Shown: positions 1-9,764, counted from the stretch's first letter. The stretch: DNA of 64,000 bases from Oxalobacteraceae bacterium (GCA_025352145.1 JANXTY010000044.1:38190-102189), one strand, 5' to 3'. The notes: generated by a model not told the origin, from the letters alone. Made by a program: numbers and translations.

Positions 1-99
1 GACAATCTCGACACCCTCCAGATCTCTCCAGGCATGCAGATGATTTTGAGCAAAAAAGCCACAGCCGATCAAGGCGCCTCTTAAGATTTTATCTGCCAT
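1..99 (-). CDS. Gfo/Idh/MocA-family dehydrogenase, N-terminal part (probable D-apiose dehydrogenase), cut by window edge
   Basis: Only the first 33 codons lie in the window; the gene runs off the left edge. The start is the ATG whose complement is at 97-99, 2 bp after the permease stop, so it is the last visible gene of the leftward operon. The peptide has the N-terminal Rossmann motif LIGCGFFAQNHLHAW, typical of Gfo/Idh/MocA NAD(P)-dependent sugar dehydrogenases. D-apiose dehydrogenase (ApsD), which oxidises apiose to apionolactone, belongs to this family, and the apionate genes at 5.3-8.9 kb make that the leading guess. Substrate is inferred from context only. Confidence 0.75.
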   Translation of the reverse strand, partial: MADKILRGALIGCGFFAQNHLHAWRDLEGVEIV

Positions 100-101
100 C
101 G

Positions 102-1172
102 TCAGCTTCCAATGAGTGCTTGTTGGCGAAGTGCGAAGCGTTGCTGCATGCGGTGCTGCATTTGGTCAATCACGACGGCAGTGATGATGACCAAGCCCTT
201 GATCACCGTTTGCCAAAATGCGCTCACGCCCATCATCACCATACCGTCCGATAAGATTCCAATGACAAAGGCGCCGATAATCGTACCAGCGATTTTGCCG
301 CGCCCGCCCGACATCGATGTGCCACCCAAGACTGCCGCAGCAATGGCATTAAGTTCAAACGTTTCACCCGTTAGCGGATGGGATGCTACCAATTGAGAGG
401 CGATCACCAGCCCGACCAATGCCGCGCAAAAACCTGAAAACATATACACAAACATTTTGACGCGATTGACCTTGACGCCGGATAGCGTTGCGGCGCGTTC
501 ATTGCCGCCGACCGCATAAATGTGACGCCCCAATGGTGTTTTCGCGGCCAGATAGGCGGCTCCGCAACCAACGATGATCAGCAACCAGATCAGCAAGGGA
601 ATGCCGAGAAAACTGGCAGAACCCAATAGAGGGAAACCGGTGGTGCCATAGGCTTCATTGCCGACCAGGTTCGGGAAAGTAGCGCCATCCGACGACAACA
701 GCGCGGCACCGCGCGCAATGTACAGCGTTCCCAGCGTAGCGATGAACGGCGCAACATTCAAGCGCGTAATCAGGAAGCCGTTCACCGCGCCGATGGCAAT
801 GCCGATCAATAATGTAAGGCAGATGATGCCAGGCACATTCAGGAAAAGCGTGTACGTCCCGAGATTGATGCCATGCAAAATCAATCCACCCGCCACCATG
901 CCGCTTAGACCTGCGATTGAGCCGACCGACAAATCAATCCCGCCGGAAATAATGACATATGTCATGCCAATGGCCAGCAATGCGTTCAGCGCTACGTGTT
1001 TAGAGAGGATAAGTATGTTGGCCAGATTCAAAAAATCCGGAATGGCCACGGAAAAGAAAATAAGAACGGCAAATAACGCAATGAGTGTGCGCAGTTTAAG
1101 AACGAGTAAGACCGGCGCTCCTTGCATTTTTTTGGGATTCGGCATGGTTGCGCTGATGGAAGGGGTGTTCAT
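102..1172 (-). CDS. Sugar ABC transporter permease, RbsC family
   Basis: A 356-residue inner-membrane permease of the ribose/xylose (CUT2) type with about eight to ten hydrophobic segments. The family motifs ISGGIDLSVGSI (around residues 75-86) and AAAVLGGTSMSGGRGK (around 277-292) are present. The start overlaps the ATPase stop by 4 bp (ATGA arrangement), so the two are translationally coupled. It would form the channel for the sugar delivered by the binding protein at 3739-4680. The neighbouring apionate genes suggest D-apiose as substrate, which is an inference. Confidence 0.9.
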   Translation of the reverse strand: MNTPSISATMPNPKKMQGAPVLLVLKLRTLIALFAVLIFFSVAIPDFLNLANILILSKHVALNALLAIGMTYVIISGGIDLSVGSIAGLSGMVAGGLILHGINLGTYTLFLNVPGIICLTLLIGIAIGAVNGFLITRLNVAPFIATLGTLYIARGAALLSSDGATFPNLVGNEAYGTTGFPLLGSASFLGIPLLIWLLIIVGCGAAYLAAKTPLGRHIYAVGGNERAATLSGVKVNRVKMFVYMFSGFCAALVGLVIASQLVASHPLTGETFELNAIAAAVLGGTSMSGGRGKIAGTIIGAFVIGILSDGMVMMGVSAFWQTVIKGLVIITAVVIDQMQHRMQQRFALRQQALIGS

Positions 1173-2809
1173 TGCCTGACAGTCTCCTGAAATGTTAATG
1201 CGGCGTGGCTGTGATCGCTGTGCGTATTCTGGGTATTTTGCATATTCTGATTAAGGTGGCCAACAGCCGACGCACTAACCAGCGCATTCTCGGTCGCTTC
1301 TTCACGATCAAATTCTGCGGTAATGCGACCATTGGACATGACGATGATGCGGTCGGAGAGTGCCATCACTTCTTCCAGATCGGAGGTGACGAACAAAATG
1401 CCTAAACCCTGAAAGGCGAGATCGCGCATGACCTTGAACACATCAGCTTTTGCACCCACGTCAATGCCACGGCTCGGCTCGTCCATCAGTAGTACTTTGG
1501 GCTTGGTCATCAGCGCCCGGCCGATCACGACTTTTTGCTGATTGCCGCCGCTTAATGCGCTTACTTCGAGTTCTGGATTGGCCACCTTAATTGCCAATTC
1601 CCGGATAAAAGACCGGATGGTCGTTTGTTCCTTGGTGGCATGGATATGAAATCCGGACGCTAGGTCATTCAGGCTCGATAGAGTTAGATTGCTGCTGATC
1701 GACAGGATGGAAACAAGTCCTTCCGCTTTGCGGTCTTCCGGGATCAGTGCCATGCCATGTTCGATGCGCTGGGCAACCGTTTTTCCTTCGAGCGCATGAC
1801 CATTGAGCACGATGCTGCCGTGTGCATGCTCGTGTAATCCAAAGAGGCATTCAAACAATTCCGTGCGGCCCGCCCCCATCAAGCCGTAAATCCCCACGAT
1901 TTCACCAGCACGCAAGGACAGCGAAACATGATCTACCAGATAGCCCTGCGTATCCCGGCTGAGACATACATCCTTGACATTGAGAATTTCTTCTCCCCAT
2001 GTGTGGTTCATCGCTCTGGAAAAATCCTTGGTTTCAGCACCGACCATTTGCTTGACGATCCACTTTACATCGACATTGTTCATGCTCTGGCTGCCAGTGA
2101 TACGGCCGTCGCGTAGCACAGTAATATAGTCACCGATTCGGATCAGTTCTTCCAGCCTGTGTGAGATATAAACAATCGCCACACCTTGCAACTTTAATTC
2201 ACTGATGACACGAAACAGAATATCGACTTCGGTCGCGCTCAGCGCCGAGGTTGGCTCATCCATGATCAAGACGCGCGCATTTTTCGATAGGGCCTTGGCA
2301 ATTTCGACGATTTGCTGCTGGCCGATGCGCAGATCGCCAACCAGGGTTGCCGGATCGATAGGATGTTCTAGGCGCGCCATCAGTTCGGCGGCCCGGCGTT
2401 TGTGCTCTGCCACATCAATCTTGAATCCGGCGCCGGTGATTTCATTGGCGATAAAAATGTTTTCGGCAATCGACAGATTGGGGAATAAATTCAATTCCTG
2501 AAACACCATCCCGATGCCGTGCGCAATAGCATCGTCTGTACTATTGAGATGGACTTCGGTGTCGCCAATCATCACGCGACCCGTAGTCGGCTGTTCTACA
2601 CCGGCAATGATTTTCATCAGGGTGGATTTGCCCGCACCATTTTCTCCGACCAGTACGTTGACTGCACCTTTACGCACTGCAAAGGCAACATTTTTCAACG
2701 CGATTGTGCCTGGATAGACTTTGGTGACATCCTCTACGCGCAGTACGATTTTGTGCTGATCGTCGTCATCCCCAGTTGTGTGGAATGCCAGCGCTTCCGT
2801 GGCGATCAT
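1169..2809 (-). CDS. Sugar ABC transporter ATP-binding protein, RbsA family (two ABC domains)
   Basis: A 546-residue protein with tandem nucleotide-binding domains, the usual CUT2 layout. Domain 1 has Walker A GENGAGKST (about residue 55) and Walker B VLIMDEPTSAL (about 180). Domain 2 has a degenerate Walker A (GLMGAGRTE, about 310), the signature LSGGNQQKVVIGRAL and Walker B LLMDEPSRGID. Asymmetry of the two sites is normal for RbsA/XylG proteins. Its start overlaps the stop of the DUF2291 gene by 4 bp and its stop overlaps the permease start by 4 bp, giving one tightly coupled operon. It energises uptake of the operon's sugar, probably apiose. Confidence 0.92.
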   Translation of the reverse strand: MIATEALAFHTTGDDDDQHKIVLRVEDVTKVYPGTIALKNVAFAVRKGAVNVLVGENGAGKSTLMKIIAGVEQPTTGRVMIGDTEVHLNSTDDAIAHGIGMVFQELNLFPNLSIAENIFIANEITGAGFKIDVAEHKRRAAELMARLEHPIDPATLVGDLRIGQQQIVEIAKALSKNARVLIMDEPTSALSATEVDILFRVISELKLQGVAIVYISHRLEELIRIGDYITVLRDGRITGSQSMNNVDVKWIVKQMVGAETKDFSRAMNHTWGEEILNVKDVCLSRDTQGYLVDHVSLSLRAGEIVGIYGLMGAGRTELFECLFGLHEHAHGSIVLNGHALEGKTVAQRIEHGMALIPEDRKAEGLVSILSISSNLTLSSLNDLASGFHIHATKEQTTIRSFIRELAIKVANPELEVSALSGGNQQKVVIGRALMTKPKVLLMDEPSRGIDVGAKADVFKVMRDLAFQGLGILFVTSDLEEVMALSDRIIVMSNGRITAEFDREEATENALVSASAVGHLNQNMQNTQNTHSDHSHAALTFQETVRQ

Positions 2810-3480
2810 TTGGAGGTCTTCCAGGCAAAATCGACGGGCACTACCGAGGGCATGTCCGCTGCGCTGTCATAGGTAAATGTGCCGGTGACTTTCACTTGAC
2901 GACCTTTCGTGTCGCCAGTAATTTTATTGCTGAGGACAGTAGCATACACATGATCGTTGAGCGCTGAAGCAAATTTGGCAAAATCGATTTGATTGTCGAA
3001 TCTGGTGAACGAGATGAAATCAAGTGAATCGCGTAGCGATGTGCCAGTGAAAATTGGCCCGATTTGTATTTCGACATCGGCTTTACCATCCCCATTGGTA
3101 TCGATACGCAAAGCGGGAGCGACGCCATCGGGGGCGGTTTCCAGGATAGGTCCCTCGATGATTGTGACAAAATTCCACGCCGCATCTTCGCCTTTTTCGT
3201 GATAGCCGTATTGCTTTCCGGCGACATCGGCATCCTTTTGTATTGCCGGTAGCAAAACGGTGAAATCGATCGCTTTTTTATTGATGTAGGGCAGGATTTT
3301 TGGTGTCCATAGTTGCTTCACCATGGAGGCGGGATCAAAGGAATGATTGGCGAATGAGGAGTCGCTGGATTTTTTTGATGCGTTTTCTATGTCGCTATTC
3401 TTGACGAGCTTACAGCCGCCAAGCAAAGTGGTGATAGTGAAGGCAAGCATGGTCAGCGCGCGTAGAGGTCGTTTTTTCAT
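2806..3480 (-). CDS. DUF2291-family lipoprotein of the sugar ABC operon
   Basis: A 224-residue protein with a signal peptide and lipobox LLGGC (lipidated Cys about residue 23), followed by a low-complexity Ser/Asp/Asn linker. It resembles the DUF2291 family, periplasmic lipoproteins repeatedly found beside CUT2 sugar ABC transporters. No enzymatic motif is visible. The sequence DTNGDGKADVEIQIG (about residues 127-141) looks like a divalent-cation-binding loop. It overlaps the ATPase start by 4 bp and lies 258 bp after the binding-protein gene, so it is probably an accessory part of the same transporter. Its exact role is unknown. Confidence 0.8.
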   Translation of the reverse strand: MKKRPLRALTMLAFTITTLLGGCKLVKNSDIENASKKSSDSSFANHSFDPASMVKQLWTPKILPYINKKAIDFTVLLPAIQKDADVAGKQYGYHEKGEDAAWNFVTIIEGPILETAPDGVAPALRIDTNGDGKADVEIQIGPIFTGTSLRDSLDFISFTRFDNQIDFAKFASALNDHVYATVLSNKITGDTKGRQVKVTGTFTYDSAADMPSVVPVDFAWKTSK

Positions 3481-3561
3481 ATCTGGATTCTGGGCTGAGC
3501 TGTCTGCTGATAATCGAACCTGTCAAATGACCGATGCGTGTTTGATGTAGCTAGTACGCTC

Positions 3562-3648
3562 AGATAAGAAATGATGAATGTCTGCGGCGCACCGGCCGCC
3601 TTGCACCGTCCCCGGCCAACACCACATCCATTTCACCATTTCTTATCT
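3562..3648. repeat. 12-bp inverted repeat with GC-rich loop between binding-protein and DUF2291 genes
   Basis: The arms AGATAAGAAATG (3562-3573) and CATTTCTTATCT (3637-3648) are perfect complements around a roughly 63-nt GC-rich loop. They sit in the 258-bp gap between the binding-protein stop (3739) and the DUF2291 start (3480). In leftward mRNA this could be a processing or stability element that sets a higher level of the binding protein than of the membrane parts. No U-run follows, so it is not an obvious terminator. Confidence 0.6.
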
Positions 3649-3738
3649 TAAGTATGATGTCACTAAGTGCCCGGCTATTCTCTGTTACTTCATTTTCGGC
3701 GACTATACCTTATAGTGGCTAGGCAACTGATGAGCAGC

Positions 3739-4994
<1,256 letters not shown>

Positions 4995-5023
4995 ATGGTA
5001 TGATGAGTATATGAGTGTGTCAA
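4995..5023 (-). promoter_or_regulatory. Sigma-70 promoter of the sugar ABC operon
   Basis: Read on the minus strand: -35 TTGACA (complement of 5018-5023), a 17-bp spacer, and -10 TACCAT (complement of 4995-5000). The operator-like site 4996-5012 covers the -10 and most of the spacer, so a bound regulator would block polymerase. Confidence 0.6.
4996..5012 (+). promoter_or_regulatory. Operator-like site 1 (GntR-type, shared motif)
   Basis: TGGTATGATGAGTATAT. The exact reverse complement occurs at 5164-5180, and a diverged copy lies upstream of the gntR gene. Half-site TGGTAT resembles the TTGGTATACCAA operators of FadR-subfamily GntR regulators. It overlaps the -10 region of the leftward operon. 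Confidence 0.65.
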
Positions 5024-5140
5024 TAATCTTGATTATAATTTTGTTGTTGCCGCTTGTTTGGGCGCACATTTGTTCATGGCAATAGTGAATTAAGAGCGCG
5101 AAAAGAAGGTGGGGAAAAAAACCTAGCCAAACCAGGAATC

Positions 5141-5170
5141 TTGCCTTGATAGAAAATACGGTGATATACT
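5141..5170 (+). promoter_or_regulatory. Sigma-70 promoter of the apnO operon
   Basis: -35 TTGCCT (5141-5146), an 18-bp spacer and -10 TATACT (5165-5170). Transcription would start near 5177, about 120 nt before the apnO start. The -10 lies inside operator-like site 2. Confidence 0.6.
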
Positions 5171-5180
5171 CATCATACCA
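5164..5180 (-). promoter_or_regulatory. Operator-like site 2 (GntR-type, shared motif)
   Basis: ATATACTCATCATACCA, the perfect reverse complement of site 1, with centres 168 bp apart. It overlaps the -10 and start region of the apnO promoter. The match to the copy upstream of gntR extends further, through TATCACC. Confidence 0.65.
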
Positions 5181-5297
5181 GTTACATGATAAAAATATTT
5201 GATTGATCAGAGTGGCGCCAATGATGCATAGGCTACCCAATCAAGTATTTTAAATACGTCATGCCGCATAATTTTTTTAAACTAATTGGAGATGGTA

Positions 5298-6128
5298 ATG
5301 AATGAAAAAATCGCCTTGTTCGGCGCAGGTGGAAAAATGGGTGTGCGTCTTGCCAAGAATCTGCAGAAATCAGATTACCGGGTGGCGCACGTTGAAGTGA
5401 GTAGGGTCGGACAGCAGCGTTTGAAAGACGAGCTTGGAATCAATTGCATAGGCGTGGATGTGGCGCTTGACGGTGTTGACGTGGTGATTCTGGCTGTTCC
5501 TGATACCCTCATCGGAAAAATTGCAGCGGAGATTTCACCGCGTTTGCGCGCCGGTGTCATGGTGATTACCTTGGATGCGGCAGCACCGTTTGCCGGTCAC
5601 TTGCCGGACCGTCCTGATCTGGTCTATTTTGTCGCGCATCCTTGCCACCCACCTATTTTCAATGATGAAACGACGCCAGAAGGGCGCAAAGATTATTTTG
5701 GTGGCGGCGCCGCAAAACAATCGATCACTAGCGCACTTATGCAAGGCCCAGAAGAAGCGTTTGATCTGGGAGAGGCGGTCGCCAAGGTCATTTATGCGCC
5801 GATCATGCGTTCCTACCGCCTCACCGTCGAACAGATGGCATTACTTGAGCCAGGCCTGTCAGAAACCGTTTGCGCTACCTTGCTGGCAGTCATGCGCGAA
5901 GCCATGGACGAGACGATACGGCGCGGTGTCCCTGCAGAAGCGGCACGGGATTTCTTGCTCGGACATATGAATATTTTGGGCGCGGTTATCTTCAATGAAA
6001 TTCCCGGCGCATTCTCGGATGCGTGCAACAAGGCTATCGAATTTGGCAAGCCGCGCCTGATGCGTGACGACTGGCTGAAGGTGTTTGACCGTGATGAGAT
6101 CGCCGAAAGCATTCGTAGAATTACCTAA
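5298..6128 (+). CDS. apnO: ApnO-like D-apionate oxidoisomerase (6-phosphogluconate dehydrogenase-like NAD-binding protein)
   Basis: A 276-residue cytoplasmic oxidoreductase. The ATG at 5298 has GGAG 6 nt upstream; the upstream TTG and ATG in frame do not. The N-terminus KIALFGAGGKMGVRLAKNL is a Rossmann NAD(P)-binding motif. The rest resembles phosphogluconate dehydrogenase-like proteins, with a conserved HPCHPPIFNDE segment around residues 112-122. Known biology: ApnO converts D-apionate to 3-oxo-isoapionate with NAD+ and is typically encoded with a DUF1537 kinase and a RuBisCO-like protein, exactly the neighbours here. It is the first gene of the rightward operon. A 3-hydroxy acid dehydrogenase acting on a related C4-C5 acid is the alternative. 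Confidence 0.75.
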   Translation: MNEKIALFGAGGKMGVRLAKNLQKSDYRVAHVEVSRVGQQRLKDELGINCIGVDVALDGVDVVILAVPDTLIGKIAAEISPRLRAGVMVITLDAAAPFAGHLPDRPDLVYFVAHPCHPPIFNDETTPEGRKDYFGGGAAKQSITSALMQGPEEAFDLGEAVAKVIYAPIMRSYRLTVEQMALLEPGLSETVCATLLAVMREAMDETIRRGVPAEAARDFLLGHMNILGAVIFNEIPGAFSDACNKAIEFGKPRLMRDDWLKVFDRDEIAESIRRIT

Positions 6129-6240
6129 GACGATCATCCAAAATTAATCTGAAACGACAAACAGGAATTTACGGCTGCGGCGATGCGCGTTTATGCGTTT
6201 AGAGCGGCAGCCCAGGTCAAGCAAATGGGGAGGAAATAGA

Positions 6241-7482
6241 GTGAGTGAACGGATACACGCAACTTACTGGCTTGAAACCGGGGACGACCCGGCGCGTGCA
6301 GCCCAGGTCATTGCCGGGGAACAGTCAAGCGGCACTTTTGTAGCGCTTCCCACCGAAACGCCCGCGCTCAAGGAGCGCTCGGGTGCCCGCGTCGAACGAC
6401 TGGAAACATTAGATGAAGTCGCTTCACCCAGTCTATTGGGTGGAATGAGTTCAACAACATACCGGCGCTGTTTGCTTGAGTTGTCGTGGCCGTTGGAAAA
6501 TATCGGTGCGTCGCTACCGAACTTGCTTTCAACTATCGCAGGTAATTTGTTCGAACTGCGTCAAGTCTCGGGATTGCGATTGACTGGCATCACTCTTCCT
6601 GCTGCCTTTGTTGCAGCGTATCCGGGGCCCGCTTTTGGGATCGCCGGCACACGCAAGCTGGCGAACGTCACGACCGGCCCCTTGATCGGTACCATCATCA
6701 AGCCCAGCGTCGGTCTTTCTGTCGAAGAGACGGCGCAGCAAGTGCGGCAACTGGTCGCCGGTGGAATAGATTTCATCAAGGATGACGAGCTACAAGCTGA
6801 CGGCACCTATTGTCCGTTCGACCAGCGGGTGCGTGCTGTCATGCGCGTGGTCAATGAAGAAGCCCAACGCTGCGGCAAGAAGGCCATGGTGGCTTTTAAT
6901 TTGACAGGCGACCTCGACGAGATGCGCCGTCGTCATGACCTGGTGCTGGCTGAAGGCGGTACTTGCGTGATGGTGTGCCTGAATTCTGTCGGCCTCGTTG
7001 GTTTGCGCGAATTACGTCGGCATTCACAATTGCCTATTCACGCGCATCGTGCCGGATGGGGCTACTTGAGCCGCTGTCCTCAGTTGGGATGGGATTACGC
7101 ACCTTGGCAAATGATTTGGCGTTTGGCTGGTGCCGATCATTTGCATGTCAACGGTTTACGTAACAAATTTAGCGAGCCTGACGAGACTGTTATAGCTGCG
7201 GCGCGTTCGGTACTGGCCCCAGTAAGGCCGGAGGCTGCCATGCAAGCGATGCCGGTGTTTAGCTCAGGACAAACGGGTTTGCAAGCTGCAGAAACCTATG
7301 CGGCGCTTGGGTGCGCCGACCTGATTCATGCAGCGGGCGGCGGCATCTTCGGCCACCCTGGCGGTGTTGCGGCCGGTGTCACGGCGTTACGTGAGGCATG
7401 GGTGGCAGCGATAGCGGGCGTGCCCTTGGCACAGCATGCGGAACGTAGTCCGGCACTGCGCGACGCGCTGGGTTTTTGGTAA
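6241..7482 (+). CDS. RuBisCO-like protein of the 3-oxo-isoapionate-4-phosphate type
   Basis: A 413-residue member of the RuBisCO large-chain superfamily that is not a carbon-fixing RuBisCO. I chose the GTG at 6241, which has a strong GGGGAGGAAATAGA Shine-Dalgarno, over the ATG at 6193. Counting from the GTG, the metal/carbamate motif GIDFIKDDE (Lys180, Asp182, Glu183) and the base-region Lys in GTIIKPSVGLS are intact. HAHRAGWG, VFSSGQTG and GGGIFGHPGG match the phosphate-binding regions. Between an ApnO-like gene and a DUF1537 kinase, the likely substrate is 3-oxo-isoapionate 4-phosphate. Either the transcarboxylase/hydrolase (OiaT: 3-phosphoglycerate plus glycolate) or the decarboxylase (OiaX) is possible. 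No erythrulose-phosphate isomerase genes are visible, which mildly favours OiaT. Confidence 0.85.
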   Translation: MSERIHATYWLETGDDPARAAQVIAGEQSSGTFVALPTETPALKERSGARVERLETLDEVASPSLLGGMSSTTYRRCLLELSWPLENIGASLPNLLSTIAGNLFELRQVSGLRLTGITLPAAFVAAYPGPAFGIAGTRKLANVTTGPLIGTIIKPSVGLSVEETAQQVRQLVAGGIDFIKDDELQADGTYCPFDQRVRAVMRVVNEEAQRCGKKAMVAFNLTGDLDEMRRRHDLVLAEGGTCVMVCLNSVGLVGLRELRRHSQLPIHAHRAGWGYLSRCPQLGWDYAPWQMIWRLAGADHLHVNGLRNKFSEPDETVIAAARSVLAPVRPEAAMQAMPVFSSGQTGLQAAETYAALGCADLIHAAGGGIFGHPGGVAAGVTALREAWVAAIAGVPLAQHAERSPALRDALGFW

Positions 7483-8873
7483 TGACTGCTCCGCTGCAAA
7501 AGCCCGCCGCATGGCCGGATGGCTTGCTGCTCACTTATTACGGCGATGATTTCACCGGTTCAACCGACGCCATGGATGCCTTGAGTGTTGCTGGGGTAGC
7601 GACTGTATTGTTTCTGGAAACGCCGAACCAAGCGATGTTGGCGCGCTTTCCTAATGTGCGCTGCGTTGGGCTGGCTGGTTCCTCGCGCGGCCGCAATCCT
7701 GCATGGATGAAATCGGAATTATCAGCAGCATTGGCCAGCTTGGCTGCGCTCGGTGCGCCTATTCTCCAATACAAAGTTTGCTCGACCTTTGATTCATCGG
7801 CTGAGACCGGTTCAATCGGCTGCGCCATCGATATTGGCGTGGAGCAGATGCGCGGTCGCTGGTCACCCATGATTATTGGCGCACCACGTTTGAAGCGCTA
7901 TCAGGCCTTTGGAAACTTGTTTGCCGCAGTGGATGGTGTTGGTTATCGTATCGACCGGCATCCCACCATGGCGCGTCATCCGGTCACGCCAATGAAAGAG
8001 GCCGACCTGCGTGTGCATCTGCGGGGGCAAACCAGTCGGCGCATCGAATTGCTTGATATCGTGCAATTAAGGCAGGGTAGTGCGGATCAACGTTTGCAGG
8101 CATTGGCCGGTGATGACGTGCCGGTAGTGATGTGTGATGTACTAGATGAAGAGACCCTGTTAGCTGCGGGCCGCTTGGTTTGGCAGCAGCGTGGCGAAGG
8201 GGTGTTTACTGCCTCTTCATCCGGCCTTCAATATGCACTGGTTTCTCACTGGCGTGAGTTGGGTTTGCTGCCCGCGCAAGTCTCCTTCCCGGTCGCCGAA
8301 CGTGTCCCGGCGATTGCGGTAGTGAGCGGAAGTTGCTCGCCGGTGACCGCGCAACAAATTGCTTGGGCTCGTGCTAACGGCTTTCATACGGAACGTCTGG
8401 ATTTAGAGCGCGCGTTGAATCGGCAAACAACGGAAGATGAGATCAAGCGTGTCGTTGTCGCTGCTGCTGCTGCGATCGAACGTGGTGTTAGCGCATTGGT
8501 GTATAGCGCGGAAGGACCGGACGACCCGAGTGTCGTCCACTTCGACGCGATTGCAGTCAAGGCAGGCTTGAGTCGCGCCGATGCTGCCCGTCGTATCGGA
8601 ACTGCGCTTGCTGCAGTCATGTGTCGGCTGCTCGATCAAGTCGATCTACAGCGCATTGTTGTAGCCGGTGGTGATAGCTCGGGTGAAGTCGCCAGCGCCC
8701 TGGGAATATCCGCACTCAGCGTATTGGCTCCGATGGCACCGGGAGCGCCTTTGTGTCGTGCCTGGTCCGAGCAGGTGCGACGCGATGGATTGCAAATTGT
8801 GCTCAAAGGGGGCCAGATCGGCGGGCAGTCTTTCTTTTGTGATGTGGTTGCCGGGACGAGCACCACAGCATGA
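7482..8873 (+). CDS. oiaK: Four-carbon acid sugar kinase family protein (DUF1537), probable 3-oxo-isoapionate kinase
   Basis: A 463-residue kinase. The ATG at 7482 overlaps the stop of the RuBisCO-like gene by 1 nt (TAATG), so the two are translationally coupled. The N-terminal domain has the family motif YYGDDFTGSTDAMDAL (about residues 20-35). The C-terminal domain carries VVSGSCSPVTAQQI (about 285) and IVVAGGDSSGEVASALGI (about 395), the nucleotide-binding part. DUF1537 enzymes phosphorylate four- or five-carbon acids with ATP. In apionate loci this step (OiaK) makes the 4-phosphate used by the RuBisCO-like protein. The substrate is inferred from gene context. Confidence 0.82.
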   Translation: MTAPLQKPAAWPDGLLLTYYGDDFTGSTDAMDALSVAGVATVLFLETPNQAMLARFPNVRCVGLAGSSRGRNPAWMKSELSAALASLAALGAPILQYKVCSTFDSSAETGSIGCAIDIGVEQMRGRWSPMIIGAPRLKRYQAFGNLFAAVDGVGYRIDRHPTMARHPVTPMKEADLRVHLRGQTSRRIELLDIVQLRQGSADQRLQALAGDDVPVVMCDVLDEETLLAAGRLVWQQRGEGVFTASSSGLQYALVSHWRELGLLPAQVSFPVAERVPAIAVVSGSCSPVTAQQIAWARANGFHTERLDLERALNRQTTEDEIKRVVVAAAAAIERGVSALVYSAEGPDDPSVVHFDAIAVKAGLSRADAARRIGTALAAVMCRLLDQVDLQRIVVAGGDSSGEVASALGISALSVLAPMAPGAPLCRAWSEQVRRDGLQIVLKGGQIGGQSFFCDVVAGTSTTA

Positions 8874-8994
8874 GAACGGGAGAGTTGCATGTAGTGCCGC
8901 AGCTTGAACGACTATTACTTATTGGATCAGATGGCGCTTTGCGGGGCACACAAATCAAGGTTGTGCTATCTCAATGATTTTTGACCAGCGTGGT

Positions 8995-9702
8995 TTAAGT
9001 TGGCGTAAGCTGCCGATACAGTGCGTTAACACGGTTCAAGTGGCGCGCCATCGCTTCTGCGGCCCCATTGCTGTCATGCTTAGCAATGGCATCAACGATC
9101 GATTGATGCTCGATTAAGGTTAGTTCTTCAACGCCAGGTGCGCGTACCATCGGTTCATAGTATTCACTGGCCCAGCGGAATAAGGATTGGACAATCGCAG
9201 GGAAGATCGGATTGCCGCTAATTTCTGCAATGGCACGGTGAAACTCCATGTCGCGATCGACAAAAACTGCCCGGTCTATGATCGATTCACGTTGTTGCGT
9301 AATCGTGAGTTGTAATTGCGCGATCTGTTCATTTGTGGCGCGCTCGGCGGCTATTCTCGCAGTGTTGGTTTCTAAAAACACGCGCGCTTCTATTAAGTGT
9401 TTCAACATGTCGGGCTGAGCCCGCAACAGATGCGCTGCCCCCCCAGCAATCTGTCCGATTAAGTCTTCTGCTGTGGGAACCACGACGCGGGCACGTTCAC
9501 CGTGCGCAATTTCGACAATCCCAGAACGCTCCATGGCTTGCAGCGCTTCTCTCACGGCAGGACGTCCGACGCCATACATTTCCATGAGGTCCCGTTCGGA
9601 AGGTAGATGGCTCCCCGGAGGCATCTCTCCTGAGCGAATGCGTACCATCAACCGGTCTAGTACCTCTTCGTAGAGTTTGCGGCGCTGAATGATTTGGGAC
9701 AT
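8995..9702 (-). CDS. GntR-family regulator, FadR subfamily (FCD domain), probable repressor of the apiose locus
   Basis: A 235-residue regulator with an N-terminal winged helix (residues 8-75; LPSERDLMEMYGVGRPAVREAL is the recognition region) and a C-terminal FCD ligand-binding domain. The metal-binding pattern there includes DMEFHRAIAEISGNP (about 148-162). It converges on the kinase gene and has its own promoter. An operator-like site at 9728-9746 overlaps that promoter and matches the two sites in front of the divergent operons, which points to autoregulation and control of the whole locus. An apiose-pathway intermediate is a reasonable inducer but is not shown by the sequence. Confidence 0.85.
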   Translation of the reverse strand: MSQIIQRRKLYEEVLDRLMVRIRSGEMPPGSHLPSERDLMEMYGVGRPAVREALQAMERSGIVEIAHGERARVVVPTAEDLIGQIAGGAAHLLRAQPDMLKHLIEARVFLETNTARIAAERATNEQIAQLQLTITQQRESIIDRAVFVDRDMEFHRAIAEISGNPIFPAIVQSLFRWASEYYEPMVRAPGVEELTLIEHQSIVDAIAKHDSNGAAEAMARHLNRVNALYRQLTPT

Positions 9703-9727
9703 GGGCAGGCAGATCTACTCGTTGAGG

Positions 9728-9764
9728 TGATATGTTGACTATACCATGCCAACTTTTTTGACAA
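9728..9764 (-). promoter_or_regulatory. gntR promoter with overlapping operator-like site 3
   Basis: On the minus strand: -35 TTGTCA (complement of 9759-9764), a short 15-bp spacer, and -10 TATAGT (complement of 9738-9743). Operator-like site TGGTATAGTCAACATATCA is the complement of 9728-9746. It shares TGGTAT, T, A and ATATCACC positions with site 2 and covers the -10. Confidence 0.5.

Noticed and set aside
6241..7482. True carbon-fixing RuBisCO
   Set aside because: Although the KDDE motif is present, the length and surrounding apionate-type genes fit a RuBisCO-like protein, and no small subunit or phosphoribulokinase gene is present.
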